Of a stretch of 64,000 bases of DNA, positions 25,820 through 34,743 are shown one piece after another. The DNA is taken from NCBI RefSeq assembly GCF_000238075.1, contig NZ_JH414506.1, positions 271,141 to 335,140 on the forward strand, given 5' to 3'. Each line of letters begins with the position of its first letter. Positions within the stretch are counted from its first letter, which is position 1. The notes under the pieces were generated by a model. The model had not been told where the DNA came from. It made no database searches and worked only from the letters and a program-made list of their open reading frames with translations. Both the position numbers and the translations under genes were made by a program. This DNA is from Oribacterium asaccharolyticum ACB7. Its GTDB lineage: Bacteria > Bacillota > Clostridia > Lachnospirales > Lachnospiraceae.

Positions 25820-25847
25820 ATTGTATCAAAAACAACGCTATTTACAA
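25820..25847 (-). promoter_or_regulatory. Likely promoter of potABCD
   Basis: On the minus strand TTGTAA (25842-25847), 16 bases, then TACAAT (25820-25825), about 50 bases before the potA ATG. The preceding gene ends at 25873, so the pot genes can be transcribed separately from the two-component genes. Confidence 0.5.
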
Positions 25848-25872
25848 TCTATGAAGGAAAAAAATTTATGCA

Positions 25873-26619
25873 TTATTTTCCGGCCGTACTTTGGTATTCC
25901 GAGGGGCTCTTTCCCACCAGCTTCTTAAAGGTCGTTGAAAAATAGGTAATATCTCGATATCCCGCCATTTCCGCAACCTCATAGACCTTATACTTTCCGC
26001 TCTTTAAGGCAAGAGCAGCCTTCTGTATCCTGCATCCGGTTATATAACTTAAGATGGTTTGCCCTGTTTCTCTCTTAAAAGTATGACTGAGATGCCCCTC
26101 GCTGATGCCCAGCTTCTCGGCAATTTCCCCTACCGTAAGGTCCGGGTTTCCCGAATGGAGCGAAATGTACTCTGCCGCTTCCGAAATATAGCGACTCATT
26201 CCTTCCGGTTTTAATTCTGAAAATGTAAGAGGTTTCTCCTTCTGCTCCCCCTCTTTCTTCTTTATCCGAAGAATGGCCTCCTCCAGTTCTCCGTCATGAA
26301 AGGGCTTCAAAAGATAATCCACAGCGCCAAGACGCAGTGCACTTTGTGCATAAGAAAACTGGTCATAGGCAGTCAGTACAATGACTGCCGCTTCATTCCC
26401 TTCTTCTCTCAATTTTTTCAGCATTTCCAGACCGTCCATTTTGGGCATCCGAAGGTCCGTAATAATCAAGTCCGGATGCAAGTCCGAGACGGCTTTAAGT
26501 CCCTCTTCTCCATTTTCCGCTTCTCCTACAACCATACAGTTAAGAGCACCCCAATTTACCGTCATGCGTATCCCTTTTCGAATTAAGTTTTCATCTTCTA
26601 CAAGCAGAACTTTCCACAT
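25873..26619 (-). CDS. YesN-type response regulator (receiver plus AraC-type DNA-binding domain)
   Basis: A 248-residue regulator. The receiver domain (1-120) has the acidic pocket ED at 8-9, the phospho-acceptor Asp55 (LIITDLRMPKMDG) and the conserved Lys near 104 (LLKPF). The C-terminal 100 residues are an AraC-type double helix-turn-helix (ISEGHLSHTFKRETGQTIL, then VAEMAGYRDITYFSTTFKKL). It starts one base after the histidine kinase and forms a unit with it and a binding lipoprotein. It probably controls the nearby ABC importer; that is inferred from position. Confidence 0.93.
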   Translation of the reverse strand: MWKVLLVEDENLIRKGIRMTVNWGALNCMVVGEAENGEEGLKAVSDLHPDLIITDLRMPKMDGLEMLKKLREEGNEAAVIVLTAYDQFSYAQSALRLGAVDYLLKPFHDGELEEAILRIKKKEGEQKEKPLTFSELKPEGMSRYISEAAEYISLHSGNPDLTVGEIAEKLGISEGHLSHTFKRETGQTILSYITGCRIQKAALALKSGKYKVYEVAEMAGYRDITYFSTTFKKLVGKSPSEYQSTAGK

Positions 26620-26620
26620 T

Positions 26621-28375
26621 TTATCCCTCGAGTCTTTCTCTTTGCAAAGGTAAAACAGCCAGTACTATCGTTCCACAAACTCCCTCTTCCTCTTTTCTGT
26701 CCAAAATCGTCAGTCCGTAGCGCTCTCCATAGTGCTTCTTTAAAATAGTATCCACATTGTAAAGCCCCAAATGATGCCCAAGATCTTCTTTGGGCGGCGA
26801 ATACGGGCCTATTAACTCTTTCCTGATTCCTTTTCCGTTGTCTTTTACCAAAATCCGGAGCTCATTATCCTGCTCCGCCGCGCAAAGTTCAATTTCCCCT
26901 TCCGAAAGAATCCCGTGCAAAATGGCATTTTCCACGAGGGGCTGTAAAACCATACGAGGAACCATGGCGTTCTGTAAGTTCTCCGGAACAGTAAGATGAA
27001 ACTCGATTTTACTGAATCCTCGTATTTTTTGGATTTCCATATAACGCTTAAGGATTTCTATCTCCATCTCCAAAGAAACAAATTCTTTGGGGGAAATGGC
27101 AAAGCGAAGGATGTCTGCAAGATCTGTCGCCATTTCCGCTACTTCCGGAATCTGATGAATTTTTCCCATCCACTTCATCGCATCCAGAGTGTTTCCAAGA
27201 AAATGGGGGTTTAGCTGAGCCTGCAGCATCCGAATCTGCGCTTCGTTTAATTCCTTTTGGTTCTTCAGCAGGGTTTCCTGGTTAAGAAGGAGAGCTCTTC
27301 TGTTTTCCGCCAAAGCCTCCGTCATACGATTAAAACGTCCTGCCAGCTCTCCCAGCTCATCTTCACTTTCCCTAAGGCGCACATCCAGATGATCCAGCGT
27401 CACTTCCCGCATTGCGCTTCTGAGTCTTTCAATAGGCGTAAAAAGTCTTCTGCTCATCATGGATCCCATAAGGAAAGACAGGGCTGCGCCAAAAAGAATG
27501 GATAAGAAGAGAAGCAAGAGCATCAGAAAATTCATGTTCTTGCTGATGGGTTTTTCCTGTCTGAGAATAAGATACAGCCCCATATCTTCTATTGGCGTCA
27601 CCGTATAAATAAACTCTCCTGTGGAATCTTCCAACGGATTTCCCCGTAAAAACTCTTCCCTTAATGTAGAAAACAGTTCTGTAGGAAGTAAAATATTTTC
27701 ACTATAAACCGGTCTCCAATAAGAGCTAAGCAGTAAAATCCCGTTCTGCACACCGTATTTTCCGGACAAAAGTGTGCGAAACGCTTCTTCCTCAAGGCTT
27801 GCTAAGACATAACCCGATATCTCTTTGTCACCGCCTTCTCGCTGTCCTTTAATTCTCACTGCAATCTGAAAAAGACGAGAACGGGAATCACTCCCCTCCG
27901 AGCTTTCATACACCGGACTGTCCGCACGTGTCGCACGTTGCAATATCCCCCAATCCGTCGGAAGACTGCGGCTCTCAAGATACGGCGCAGTAGAATAGCG
28001 TAAGTTCCCTTCTTTATCGTAAATGTCAAAACGGACAGTATCTCGGAGGCCCTCCGTCAAAGAGAAGAGAAGCCGATTTACTTCCGTTCTTTCCTTGCGT
28101 TCCTCCGTTAAAGCCCTTTTCAGCTCGACCGACTCGGAAAGTTCCTGCAATGCCAGGGTAATGCTGTCTCTCGCCTCGATAATACTCTCCCGAATCAGTT
28201 TGAGGGACTCCCTGCCCTCCTTATCGACCTGCTCCTTTCTGCTTCCCCGAAAGGCGGAAAACAAAACCAGAAGACTTAAAAGCAGAGGAATAAGAGAACA
28301 CAAAAGAAACGCCCCGAAAAGACGTCTCCGAAAAGAATTTTGAAAATACCTGCGGAAAGAAGCGATTCCTTTCAT
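26621..28375 (-). CDS. YesM-type sensor histidine kinase
   Basis: A 584-residue membrane kinase. A first membrane segment (about 18-43) and a second (about 283-305) bracket an external sensor region of about 240 residues. A HAMP domain (310-360) precedes the His_kinase domain, where the phosphorylated His is H391 (QAQLNPHFLGNTLDAMKW). The ATPase domain with VLQPLVENAILHGIL and KDNGKGI is at the end. The start overlaps the stop of the binding lipoprotein by four bases (ATGA), so expression is coupled. The external region together with the lipoprotein would form a three-component sensor in which the bound solute is the signal. Confidence 0.93.
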   Translation of the reverse strand: MKGIASFRRYFQNSFRRRLFGAFLLCSLIPLLLSLLVLFSAFRGSRKEQVDKEGRESLKLIRESIIEARDSITLALQELSESVELKRALTEERKERTEVNRLLFSLTEGLRDTVRFDIYDKEGNLRYSTAPYLESRSLPTDWGILQRATRADSPVYESSEGSDSRSRLFQIAVRIKGQREGGDKEISGYVLASLEEEAFRTLLSGKYGVQNGILLLSSYWRPVYSENILLPTELFSTLREEFLRGNPLEDSTGEFIYTVTPIEDMGLYLILRQEKPISKNMNFLMLLLLFLSILFGAALSFLMGSMMSRRLFTPIERLRSAMREVTLDHLDVRLRESEDELGELAGRFNRMTEALAENRRALLLNQETLLKNQKELNEAQIRMLQAQLNPHFLGNTLDAMKWMGKIHQIPEVAEMATDLADILRFAISPKEFVSLEMEIEILKRYMEIQKIRGFSKIEFHLTVPENLQNAMVPRMVLQPLVENAILHGILSEGEIELCAAEQDNELRILVKDNGKGIRKELIGPYSPPKEDLGHHLGLYNVDTILKKHYGERYGLTILDRKEEEGVCGTIVLAVLPLQRERLEG

Positions 28376-29556
28376 GATGCTTTTTCCTCTTCTTCTATCA
28401 GTCCCATATAAAAGCTCCAGTCCGTAAGAACCCTGTTCCGCTCCGCACTGATTTTAGGAATATCATAAGAAAGTTTTTTTATCTCAAGGAGGGAAGGCTC
28501 CCCCTCCCCCGCCATGCTTTTTAGTACGGCTCTTCTATGGAAACGCTTCTGTAAGATATCCTGGCAATCTTTCGAAATACTGAAATCCAAAAATTTTTGC
28601 GCATTTTCCAAATGCTTCGCCCCCTTTAATATCGCTCCCGCATCCGGCACCACAGTGGTTCCCTCTTTCGGATAAATAATGCCGATATTCTTTCCTTTCG
28701 CCATGTACTTTAAGGCAGTTTCTTCCAAAGTAATGCCGACAAGCTCCGAGCCGTCCGCAACCGCTTCCGGCACCTCCCCGGAATCCGCATATTCTTTTCC
28801 GTCCAGTTGTTTTGCAATGCGCGGAAGAATTTCCTTATCCCCGGCGATATCTTCCGTGGAATCCGTATCTTCCTGCACGGCTTCAGCAAAACTCAAAAGA
28901 CCCGTAAAGGCGGATGCGGAATGAGCGGGGTTCGCCATCGCAATTTTCCCTTTAAACTTCGGATTCAGTACATCCTCCCAAGAGCTTAATTCCTCCGGCG
29001 AAAGTAATTTTTCATTATAAATCAGCACGACGGGCAAGGCCGAAAAAGGCGTCCAAACATCGCTCGCACTCCTGAATTGAGGATCAACCTCTTCTATTCC
29101 CTTTGCCTCGTAGGGAATAAAATACTCCGAAAAAGCGTTCAGGCTTTCCACGCCGCCTCCAAAAAAGAGGTCCGCATCCACTTCGCCCTTCTTCTCGGCA
29201 ATCTCTTCCAGAAGAAGATTCGTTCCTCCGGAAACCACTTCCACCCAGATTCCTGTTCGCTCTTCAAACTCTTTCACAATCGGCTTCCACAGCTCTTCCT
29301 TATGGGAGGTATAGATAAGCAGTCTCTTATCCTCTGCCGGCGCCTTCAGCACCTCTCCCTCCGTTCTTCTTCCGCAAGAACTGAACAGGAGAGCGAAAAC
29401 AGAGATGCACAAAAAGAGAAGCAGAATATCCTTCCGCTTCTCTTCCTTATTCTTAACAAGTGGCATAGGCAAAGCCTGAGACCTCTTGTTTTTAACGAGT
29501 ATCGCTCGCGTGGCGTTCGATATCTCGTTTACTTCTTCTTTTCTAAAAGAAAACAT
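28372..29556 (-). CDS. Solute-binding lipoprotein of a three-component sensor
   Basis: A 394-residue periplasmic-binding-type protein of the Fe3+/phosphate-ester group (SBP family 6/13). The hydrophobic core LLFLCISVFALLFSSC ends in a lipidated Cys at 61. RLLIYTSHKEELWKPIVKEFE opens the mature fold. The N terminus is unusually long: residues 10-25 are encoded by copy 3 of the dispersed repeat. An alternative ATG at 29466 gives a standard lipoprotein signal but has no good ribosome site. At 29556 AAGGAG is 11 bases upstream and an extended -10 promoter lies just before. The gene is translationally coupled to the kinase, so it is more likely a sensor accessory than the transporter's main receptor. 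Confidence 0.8.
   Translation of the reverse strand: MFSFRKEEVNEISNATRAILVKNKRSQALPMPLVKNKEEKRKDILLLFLCISVFALLFSSCGRRTEGEVLKAPAEDKRLLIYTSHKEELWKPIVKEFEERTGIWVEVVSGGTNLLLEEIAEKKGEVDADLFFGGGVESLNAFSEYFIPYEAKGIEEVDPQFRSASDVWTPFSALPVVLIYNEKLLSPEELSSWEDVLNPKFKGKIAMANPAHSASAFTGLLSFAEAVQEDTDSTEDIAGDKEILPRIAKQLDGKEYADSGEVPEAVADGSELVGITLEETALKYMAKGKNIGIIYPKEGTTVVPDAGAILKGAKHLENAQKFLDFSISKDCQDILQKRFHRRAVLKSMAGEGEPSLLEIKKLSYDIPKISAERNRVLTDWSFYMGLIEEEEKAS
29492..29531 (-). repeat. Dispersed palindromic repeat, copy 3, inside a coding start
   Basis: In the reverse orientation to copies 1 and 2. The plus strand reads AACGAGTATCGCTCGCG and then GCGTTCGATATCTCGTTT. It falls within the first 25 codons of the binding lipoprotein gene, where it would encode NEISNATRAILVK. 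Confidence 0.7.
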
Positions 29557-29592
29557 CTGCGGTACCGCTCCTTCATCAGCTGAATATGTACC

Positions 29593-29601
29593 ATTATAGC
29601 A
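29593..29601 (-). promoter_or_regulatory. Extended -10 promoter of the three-component operon
   Basis: The minus strand reads TGCTATAAT, a full extended -10 element, with no clear -35 box. Transcription would start about 30 bases before the ATG at 29556. The site lies between the ABC ATPase gene and the lipoprotein gene, so the sensor operon can be transcribed on its own. Confidence 0.5.
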
Positions 29602-29609
29602 TATTTCTT

Positions 29610-31226
29610 TTAGGAAAAACGAAGACTTCCATTTGCAATTCTCTCTCCGCTCTTTCTGTCAAAAAGCATCAGTTTCATTCCCTTAAAGCTGAGCTTCAGC
29701 TTTTCCCCGATGGAGAAAAGGTCGCTTCCGAAAACCATTCCGGTTAAAAGATACTCTCCTACACGCACCTTCACGGTGGTTTCCATTCCGGTAGGCATTA
29801 CACCGTAGATTTCTCCCTCGATTCCTTCTCCGGATTTAATGTCGATAAACTCCGGTCGAACGGCAAGTAAAAGGTCATCATTCGTCATCGTTTCGGGGTG
29901 GAATTCTCCCTCCTCTCCGTTCACGTAGGAAATCGGATAGCGGAAGATTTCATCTTTGTTTCCTTTTTCCACATAGCCCTTTTCTTCCGAACGCTTCTTC
30001 TGCTCCTTTTCTCTCTCTTCTTTCTTCCTGTCTCTTTCTGAAAACCATTCGGCAAGCTTCAGCTCTTTCTCCGGAGTGAATACCGCGTCTTTCCCTAAGA
30101 GTTGTAAGGAAATCGTTCCGTCTTCCTTCTGTGCCCCCTTAGCCTCAATAAAATTGATAGAGGGGTTTCCCACGAAATCGGCAACAAAGGTATTTTCCGG
30201 CTCGCTATACACGGTAAGCGGAACGGCATACTGCTGTAAAACGCCGTTGTTCAGTAAGCATATCTTGGTGGCAAGGGTCATGGCCTCCATCTGGTCATGG
30301 GTGACATAAACAAAGGTGGAGCCTGTCTCTACATGCAGTCTTTGCAACTCATAGCGCATTTCAAGCCTTAGCTTGGCATCGAGGTTGGAAAGAGGCTCAT
30401 CCATGAAAAGTACTCTGGGCTTTGGAGCCAGGGTACGGGCAATCGCCACTCTTTGCTGCTGTCCTCCGGAAAGCTCTGCCGGATAACGGTCCATAAACAT
30501 TCCGATTTTTACGATTCGGGAAACTCTACGAAGCGCCAAATCCATTTCTTCCGCCGAAAGCTTTCTCTCTTCCTTCACCACTTCGCCGTTTTTCACATAC
30601 TGGAATTTCTCATTCAGGCCTTCTGCAATACAGGTTTCCTGCACCTTCTTTTTTAAAGCTGCCAGCTCTTCCCGGACATCCTTTCCCTCCTCCAGGTGAT
30701 AGGCGTAAAGCTTTTTCGCTGTCGGCATAGAAATCGTAAAATAGTCAATCAGCTTAATCAGACAACGCTTCTCATCAATTTTTCCGTTTCTGTCCTTGCA
30801 TTCTTCCGTAAGGCGCTTTACTTCCTCCGGCTTTTCCAGGCAACGCGCCAAATCGGCTGATACCTTTGTTTCAAAATCCACCTTGGGAAGGACATCCTTC
30901 ACATTTTGCAGGCCGAAGGAAATATTTTCCTGTACCGTCATGTTCGGCCAAAGGGCATAGTTCTGGAAAAGGAATCCTACACGGCGCTTGTTGGCCGGGA
31001 TATTGATTCCCTGCTCGCTGTCAAACACGACCTGATCCCCAATCGTGATTTTTCCGCTGGTCGGTGTTTCCAACCCTGCGATCATTCGAAGAATAGTTGT
31101 TTTACCGCAACCGGAAGGTCCGAGAAGGGTGATAAAGGCATTGTCTTCAATCTCCAGAGAGACATCCTCTGTAGCGTAAAACTTATTCCAGTGTTTTGTA
31201 ACATGTTCTAATTGAATCTTCGGCAT
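29610..31226 (-). CDS. ABC importer ATPase (Fe3+/MalK type) with a large helical insertion
   Basis: The nucleotide-binding subunit, 538 residues, against about 350-380 for the family. Walker A (GPSGCGKT) is at 36-43 and the Q loop at 88 (FQNYALWPNM). The signature LSGGQQQR comes only at 252, Walker B (VLFMDEPLSNLD) near 272-283, and the switch His in YVTHDQMEAM near 313. In relatives the Q loop and signature are about 50 residues apart; here about 164. The extra 110 or so residues (about 108-225) are charged and helix-like. The TOBE region also has a Lys/Glu-rich insert (about 400-425). All catalytic motifs are intact. It begins one base after the permease gene. Confidence 0.9.
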   Translation of the reverse strand: MPKIQLEHVTKHWNKFYATEDVSLEIEDNAFITLLGPSGCGKTTILRMIAGLETPTSGKITIGDQVVFDSEQGINIPANKRRVGFLFQNYALWPNMTVQENISFGLQNVKDVLPKVDFETKVSADLARCLEKPEEVKRLTEECKDRNGKIDEKRCLIKLIDYFTISMPTAKKLYAYHLEEGKDVREELAALKKKVQETCIAEGLNEKFQYVKNGEVVKEERKLSAEEMDLALRRVSRIVKIGMFMDRYPAELSGGQQQRVAIARTLAPKPRVLFMDEPLSNLDAKLRLEMRYELQRLHVETGSTFVYVTHDQMEAMTLATKICLLNNGVLQQYAVPLTVYSEPENTFVADFVGNPSINFIEAKGAQKEDGTISLQLLGKDAVFTPEKELKLAEWFSERDRKKEEREKEQKKRSEEKGYVEKGNKDEIFRYPISYVNGEEGEFHPETMTNDDLLLAVRPEFIDIKSGEGIEGEIYGVMPTGMETTVKVRVGEYLLTGMVFGSDLFSIGEKLKLSFKGMKLMLFDRKSGERIANGSLRFS

Positions 31227-31227
31227 A

Positions 31228-33051
31228 CTAACCTCCTATACCCTTATCCAAGCTTGCTCCGGTCACCTTGTTCACAATCGAATTACAAATCAAAATCGTA
31301 ACAATCAGAATCAGATTGATTCCGCTGGAGAATGCATAAAGTCCCATTTCGTCAAAATAATCCAAAGTCGTCGATAAGATGAATCCCTGTACACAAAGCA
31401 GCATAAAGAGCGACAATTCTCTTAAGCAGGTCATAAAGGGAAGCAAATATCCGCTGATAATGGAAGACTTCTGAATCGGAATGATGATTCTTGTCATTCT
31501 CTGTATCCAGGGAATGTTCAAGATGATTGCCGATTCTTCAATCTCTCCCGAGAGCTGTAACATGGAATTCAATGCCGCCTTGGAAGCAAAGGGAATGTAT
31601 TTAATCGTTCCTACAATAATTAACAGCCAATAGGTATTAAAGAGGTTAATGTATTTGTTCGAAAAGAGGATGAAATAAGCTACTCCCACAGCAATAGAAG
31701 GCATGAGGTAAGGAAGGAAGGCCACCGCATTCACATAATTCGCCCATTTGGAGCGCCTGTTTTTGGAAACGGCATAGCCAATCAGCGTTCCGATGGTTCC
31801 AGCGAGGATGGCACAGGCAAAGGATACTAAAAGCGTTCCAAAAAATGCCGTCCTGATGGTGTTGTTGTACAGGATTCCCATCTGCCCGTACATACCGTTT
31901 TCCGTAATATTCTCCGCCGTAACCCACCATTTTGTCGTGAGGTTGGAGAGGTCTCCCGTATAAAGGAAGGAATAGTCTCCGGGGTTCGGCAGGAAAGTTT
32001 CCACCGCAAAGCTTAGGATGGGGAAAATGGACGTGAAGAAGGTCAGTATCACTAAAATGAAGGCAATAATATAGCGTCCCAGCTTTCCGAGCTGAATCTT
32101 GGAAATCTGTCCCGACTTTCCCGTCACGGTAGTGTAGTTCTTTCTACTTGTAAGGGAAATCTGATTCATCAGCATGATAGCTACACCAAAGAGCATCATG
32201 ATGATGGCAAGCACGGAAGCTTCTCCCGTGTACTTGGAGTTCATGGATACATACTTCGTGGAAAGAGTAGTGAGGCCCAAGTAGTGCGGAACCGGATAGG
32301 ATCCCATTGCGGAGCCGAAAACCAAAAGAATGGTAGATAAAATTGCCGGCTTTACCATGGGAAGCGTAATCCTGGTCATGATTTTCCACTTGGGTGTATC
32401 GAGAATCGTTGCCGCCTCTTCCAGGTTGGCATCCATATTTCTGAAAATACCGCCAATCAGAATATAGGCGAAAGGCGCATAGTGCATCCCGAGAACAAGG
32501 AGGCTCGGGAAAAGCCCCTTACACCACCATAGCGGCATGGTGATACCTGTAAGCGCTGCTAGGAGACCGTTCTGTGTTCCCGTTACCGCATTACTGTTGA
32601 ACATATGCTGCCATACAACGGCCAAAGTCCATTGTGGCATGATATAGGGAAAAATAAAGATGGAACTTAAATATTTTTTCCAGGCAAGATTTGTTCTGGT
32701 AACCAGAAAAGCCATGATTCCTCCGAAGAGGATGGATACCACGCAAGTACCGACTGCAAGCAGCATCGTATTTAAGAGTGGTATCCAAAGATTTGTCTTT
32801 GCTAACTTGCTGGTAAACAAATCAATGTAATTGATTAAAGTAAAGCCTTCCGATTGCCCCGTTAAATGCGCATCAATGGTACCCGGATGAATTACGAAAG
32901 TATCCCGAATAATGGCAACAATCGGTGCCACAGTCGTAAAAGTCAGCACAATGCCCATCAAAAGCAAGATTACATTATGAGGCTTGGAAAAATAAGTTCG
33001 AATCTTATTTCTTCGTACCGTTGAAGTCTTTAATGTCATGTTATTTGCCAT
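31228..33051 (-). CDS. ABC importer permease, two fused membrane domains (FbpB-like)
   Basis: A 607-residue permease with twelve predicted helices in two homologous halves, each with an EAA coupling loop: LEEAATILDTPKWKIMTRITLP in the first half and IEESAIILNIPWIQRMTRIIIP in the second. Such fused permeases serve importers for ferric iron, phosphonates or phosphorylated sugars. AAGGAG precedes the start. It sits between the binding protein and ATPase genes with gaps of 32 and 1 bases, so the three form one transporter. The substrate cannot be read from the permease. Confidence 0.9.
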   Translation of the reverse strand: MANNMTLKTSTVRRNKIRTYFSKPHNVILLLMGIVLTFTTVAPIVAIIRDTFVIHPGTIDAHLTGQSEGFTLINYIDLFTSKLAKTNLWIPLLNTMLLAVGTCVVSILFGGIMAFLVTRTNLAWKKYLSSIFIFPYIMPQWTLAVVWQHMFNSNAVTGTQNGLLAALTGITMPLWWCKGLFPSLLVLGMHYAPFAYILIGGIFRNMDANLEEAATILDTPKWKIMTRITLPMVKPAILSTILLVFGSAMGSYPVPHYLGLTTLSTKYVSMNSKYTGEASVLAIIMMLFGVAIMLMNQISLTSRKNYTTVTGKSGQISKIQLGKLGRYIIAFILVILTFFTSIFPILSFAVETFLPNPGDYSFLYTGDLSNLTTKWWVTAENITENGMYGQMGILYNNTIRTAFFGTLLVSFACAILAGTIGTLIGYAVSKNRRSKWANYVNAVAFLPYLMPSIAVGVAYFILFSNKYINLFNTYWLLIIVGTIKYIPFASKAALNSMLQLSGEIEESAIILNIPWIQRMTRIIIPIQKSSIISGYLLPFMTCLRELSLFMLLCVQGFILSTTLDYFDEMGLYAFSSGINLILIVTILICNSIVNKVTGASLDKGIGG

Positions 33052-33083
33052 GATTACTCCTTAAAAGTTAGCAAAGTAAAGCT

Positions 33084-34493
33084 TTACTGCGCACTGTTCT
33101 TGTCTAATACTTCAATCCAGGAACCGATTCCGAAAGCTGCATCTGCGCAATAATCGGGATCCTCTAAAACAAGCTTTCCGTCTGTTGTCCACCACTCATA
33201 GCCGCGGTCATTCTTGGCGTCAAATTCTACTGTTGTACCGTCTGCAGCCATTCCGCCTTTTTCATGATGGAACTTTTCCTCATTTTCCTTCGCAACGACC
33301 GGATTAGAGGAATATCCTCCCATATCCTTACCCCATGCGGAGAAGCCGTCTTCGGTAGTGGTTAAGTAAGCAATGAATGCACAAGCTGTCCAAGGAAGCG
33401 GACTGTTATCCGTAACAAAGAGATAATGGCAATATCCGAAACCGCCGACACCCTTATAGCCGTCCTGATAAGCAGCTACCTTGATGTTGTTTACGGACAC
33501 GGTCGGAGATTCTTCAATGGAACGAAGCTTGGAATAAACCAAGAGTCCGAACTGATCCTTAGCGGATGCATCGGTCAAAGTTGTGCAAATAGGTCCGTCA
33601 TCTGTCTGTTCATTGTAGCTCGCCATCCAAAGTTTAATCCAAGCCAAGGAGTATGCTGCGTCATCACCGAGTCCAAACTCTTCTGCAGTAGCTTTACACT
33701 CTGTCACAGTCGGCTGGAAATAACTCTTCTTGTCTTCCGGAAGAGCATCAAAGGCTTCCTTCATCCAAGCTGCATACTCGTCCTTTGTCAACATATAAAG
33801 GAAGTTCTTTCCTACGATTTCGGAATCCACACCCATGAAAAGGCCATGCTCGCCTTCTGCAACAAAATCCCACACATTGTTGTAGGTCTTGTTTCCGGTT
33901 GAGTTATACATAAATACCTTATTCAGAGTCTGTAAAGGAAGGAAGCCCTTATACTGATCCGGAGTCGTTCCGTTTGCCTCAGCCCACTCTTTCGGAATGA
34001 AGGTGTCCAGAATTCCGGTATCCGTCATCTTGGTCTTAATCTGGTTTCCGTCCTGAATCAATGTCATCGCAAAAGTTCCTACATCCTTCTTATTGTCTGC
34101 ATTCAGCTGATCAAAGATTTTATTGTTCTTCGGCTGCTGCCACTCGAAATCCATGTTGTAAGAGGGATCAATCGTCTTTAAATAATCAATGAAGAGAGGA
34201 AGCGCTGTTTTTCCGCGGCTGGAATTTCCGACACCGTAGAACATCTTTCCGTTGGACTCTTCAATGGCTTTTTTCGCAAGCTCCTCCATGGTCATTCCCT
34301 GAGCTTCCTGAATGATTTTCTGGGTTTCCGTGAGATTTTCCGCCTTCTTGCTGTCCTCCGCAGCTTCCTTTTCGGAACCGGCCGCCGTAGTCTGGTCCGC
34401 CCCGGTGGTCGTTTTGTTTGCACTTGCCCCTCCGCAAGCTACAAGCCCTATGGTCATTGCCATAGCAAGAAGTACCGACAAAGTTTTTTTCAT
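33084..34493 (-). CDS. Solute-binding lipoprotein of the ABC importer
   Basis: A 469-residue receptor. From the start at 34493 (AAGGAGG six bases upstream) a short signal ends in GLVAC with the lipidated Cys at 20, followed by a Thr/Ala/Ser-rich linker. An in-frame upstream codon at 34652 would add 53 residues with no signal character. The mature protein has GVGNSSRGKTALPLFIDYLK, which could contribute to an anion or phosphate-like binding site, and later NVWDFVAEGEHGLFMGVDSE and PLPWTACAFIAYL. It is larger than usual Fe3+ receptors. It is first in the transporter operon. The ligand is unknown. Confidence 0.85.
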   Translation of the reverse strand: MKKTLSVLLAMAMTIGLVACGGASANKTTTGADQTTAAGSEKEAAEDSKKAENLTETQKIIQEAQGMTMEELAKKAIEESNGKMFYGVGNSSRGKTALPLFIDYLKTIDPSYNMDFEWQQPKNNKIFDQLNADNKKDVGTFAMTLIQDGNQIKTKMTDTGILDTFIPKEWAEANGTTPDQYKGFLPLQTLNKVFMYNSTGNKTYNNVWDFVAEGEHGLFMGVDSEIVGKNFLYMLTKDEYAAWMKEAFDALPEDKKSYFQPTVTECKATAEEFGLGDDAAYSLAWIKLWMASYNEQTDDGPICTTLTDASAKDQFGLLVYSKLRSIEESPTVSVNNIKVAAYQDGYKGVGGFGYCHYLFVTDNSPLPWTACAFIAYLTTTEDGFSAWGKDMGGYSSNPVVAKENEEKFHHEKGGMAADGTTVEFDAKNDRGYEWWTTDGKLVLEDPDYCADAAFGIGSWIEVLDKNSAQ

Positions 34494-34577
34494 ATTTTCC
34501 TCCTTATACAATGTGTATACTTTCGTGCCAAACCGCACAAAAATACTGTTAAAAATGATTGTATATTTTTCTGAAAA

Positions 34578-34631
34578 CAAAAAAAAGGAGACAAAACTGC
34601 GAAATCTTTGAGATTTCTGTGCTTTGTCTTC
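34578..34631 (-). terminator. Terminator after the iron-type alcohol dehydrogenase
   Basis: On the minus strand AAGACAAAGCACAGAAATCT and AGATTTCGCAGTTTTGTCT form a long stem around a CAA loop, and eight T residues follow. It lies about 115 bases after the dehydrogenase and upstream of the ABC operon. Confidence 0.85.
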
Positions 34632-34743
34632 CTCTCTTCGTGAAAACTTCAAAAAAGCAAAATACCTATATGCTGTACAGCTTCGTTGCAGGGCACACTC
34701 CTCCCGCTAAGCTCGCATAGGAATACTAAGCGAAAAACACCGC

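Noticed and set aside
29466..29556. Starting the sensor lipoprotein at the internal ATG 29466
   Set aside because: It gives a neater signal peptide, but there is no ribosome site at proper distance, whereas 29556 has AAGGAG and a nearby extended -10 promoter. Left open in the entry.
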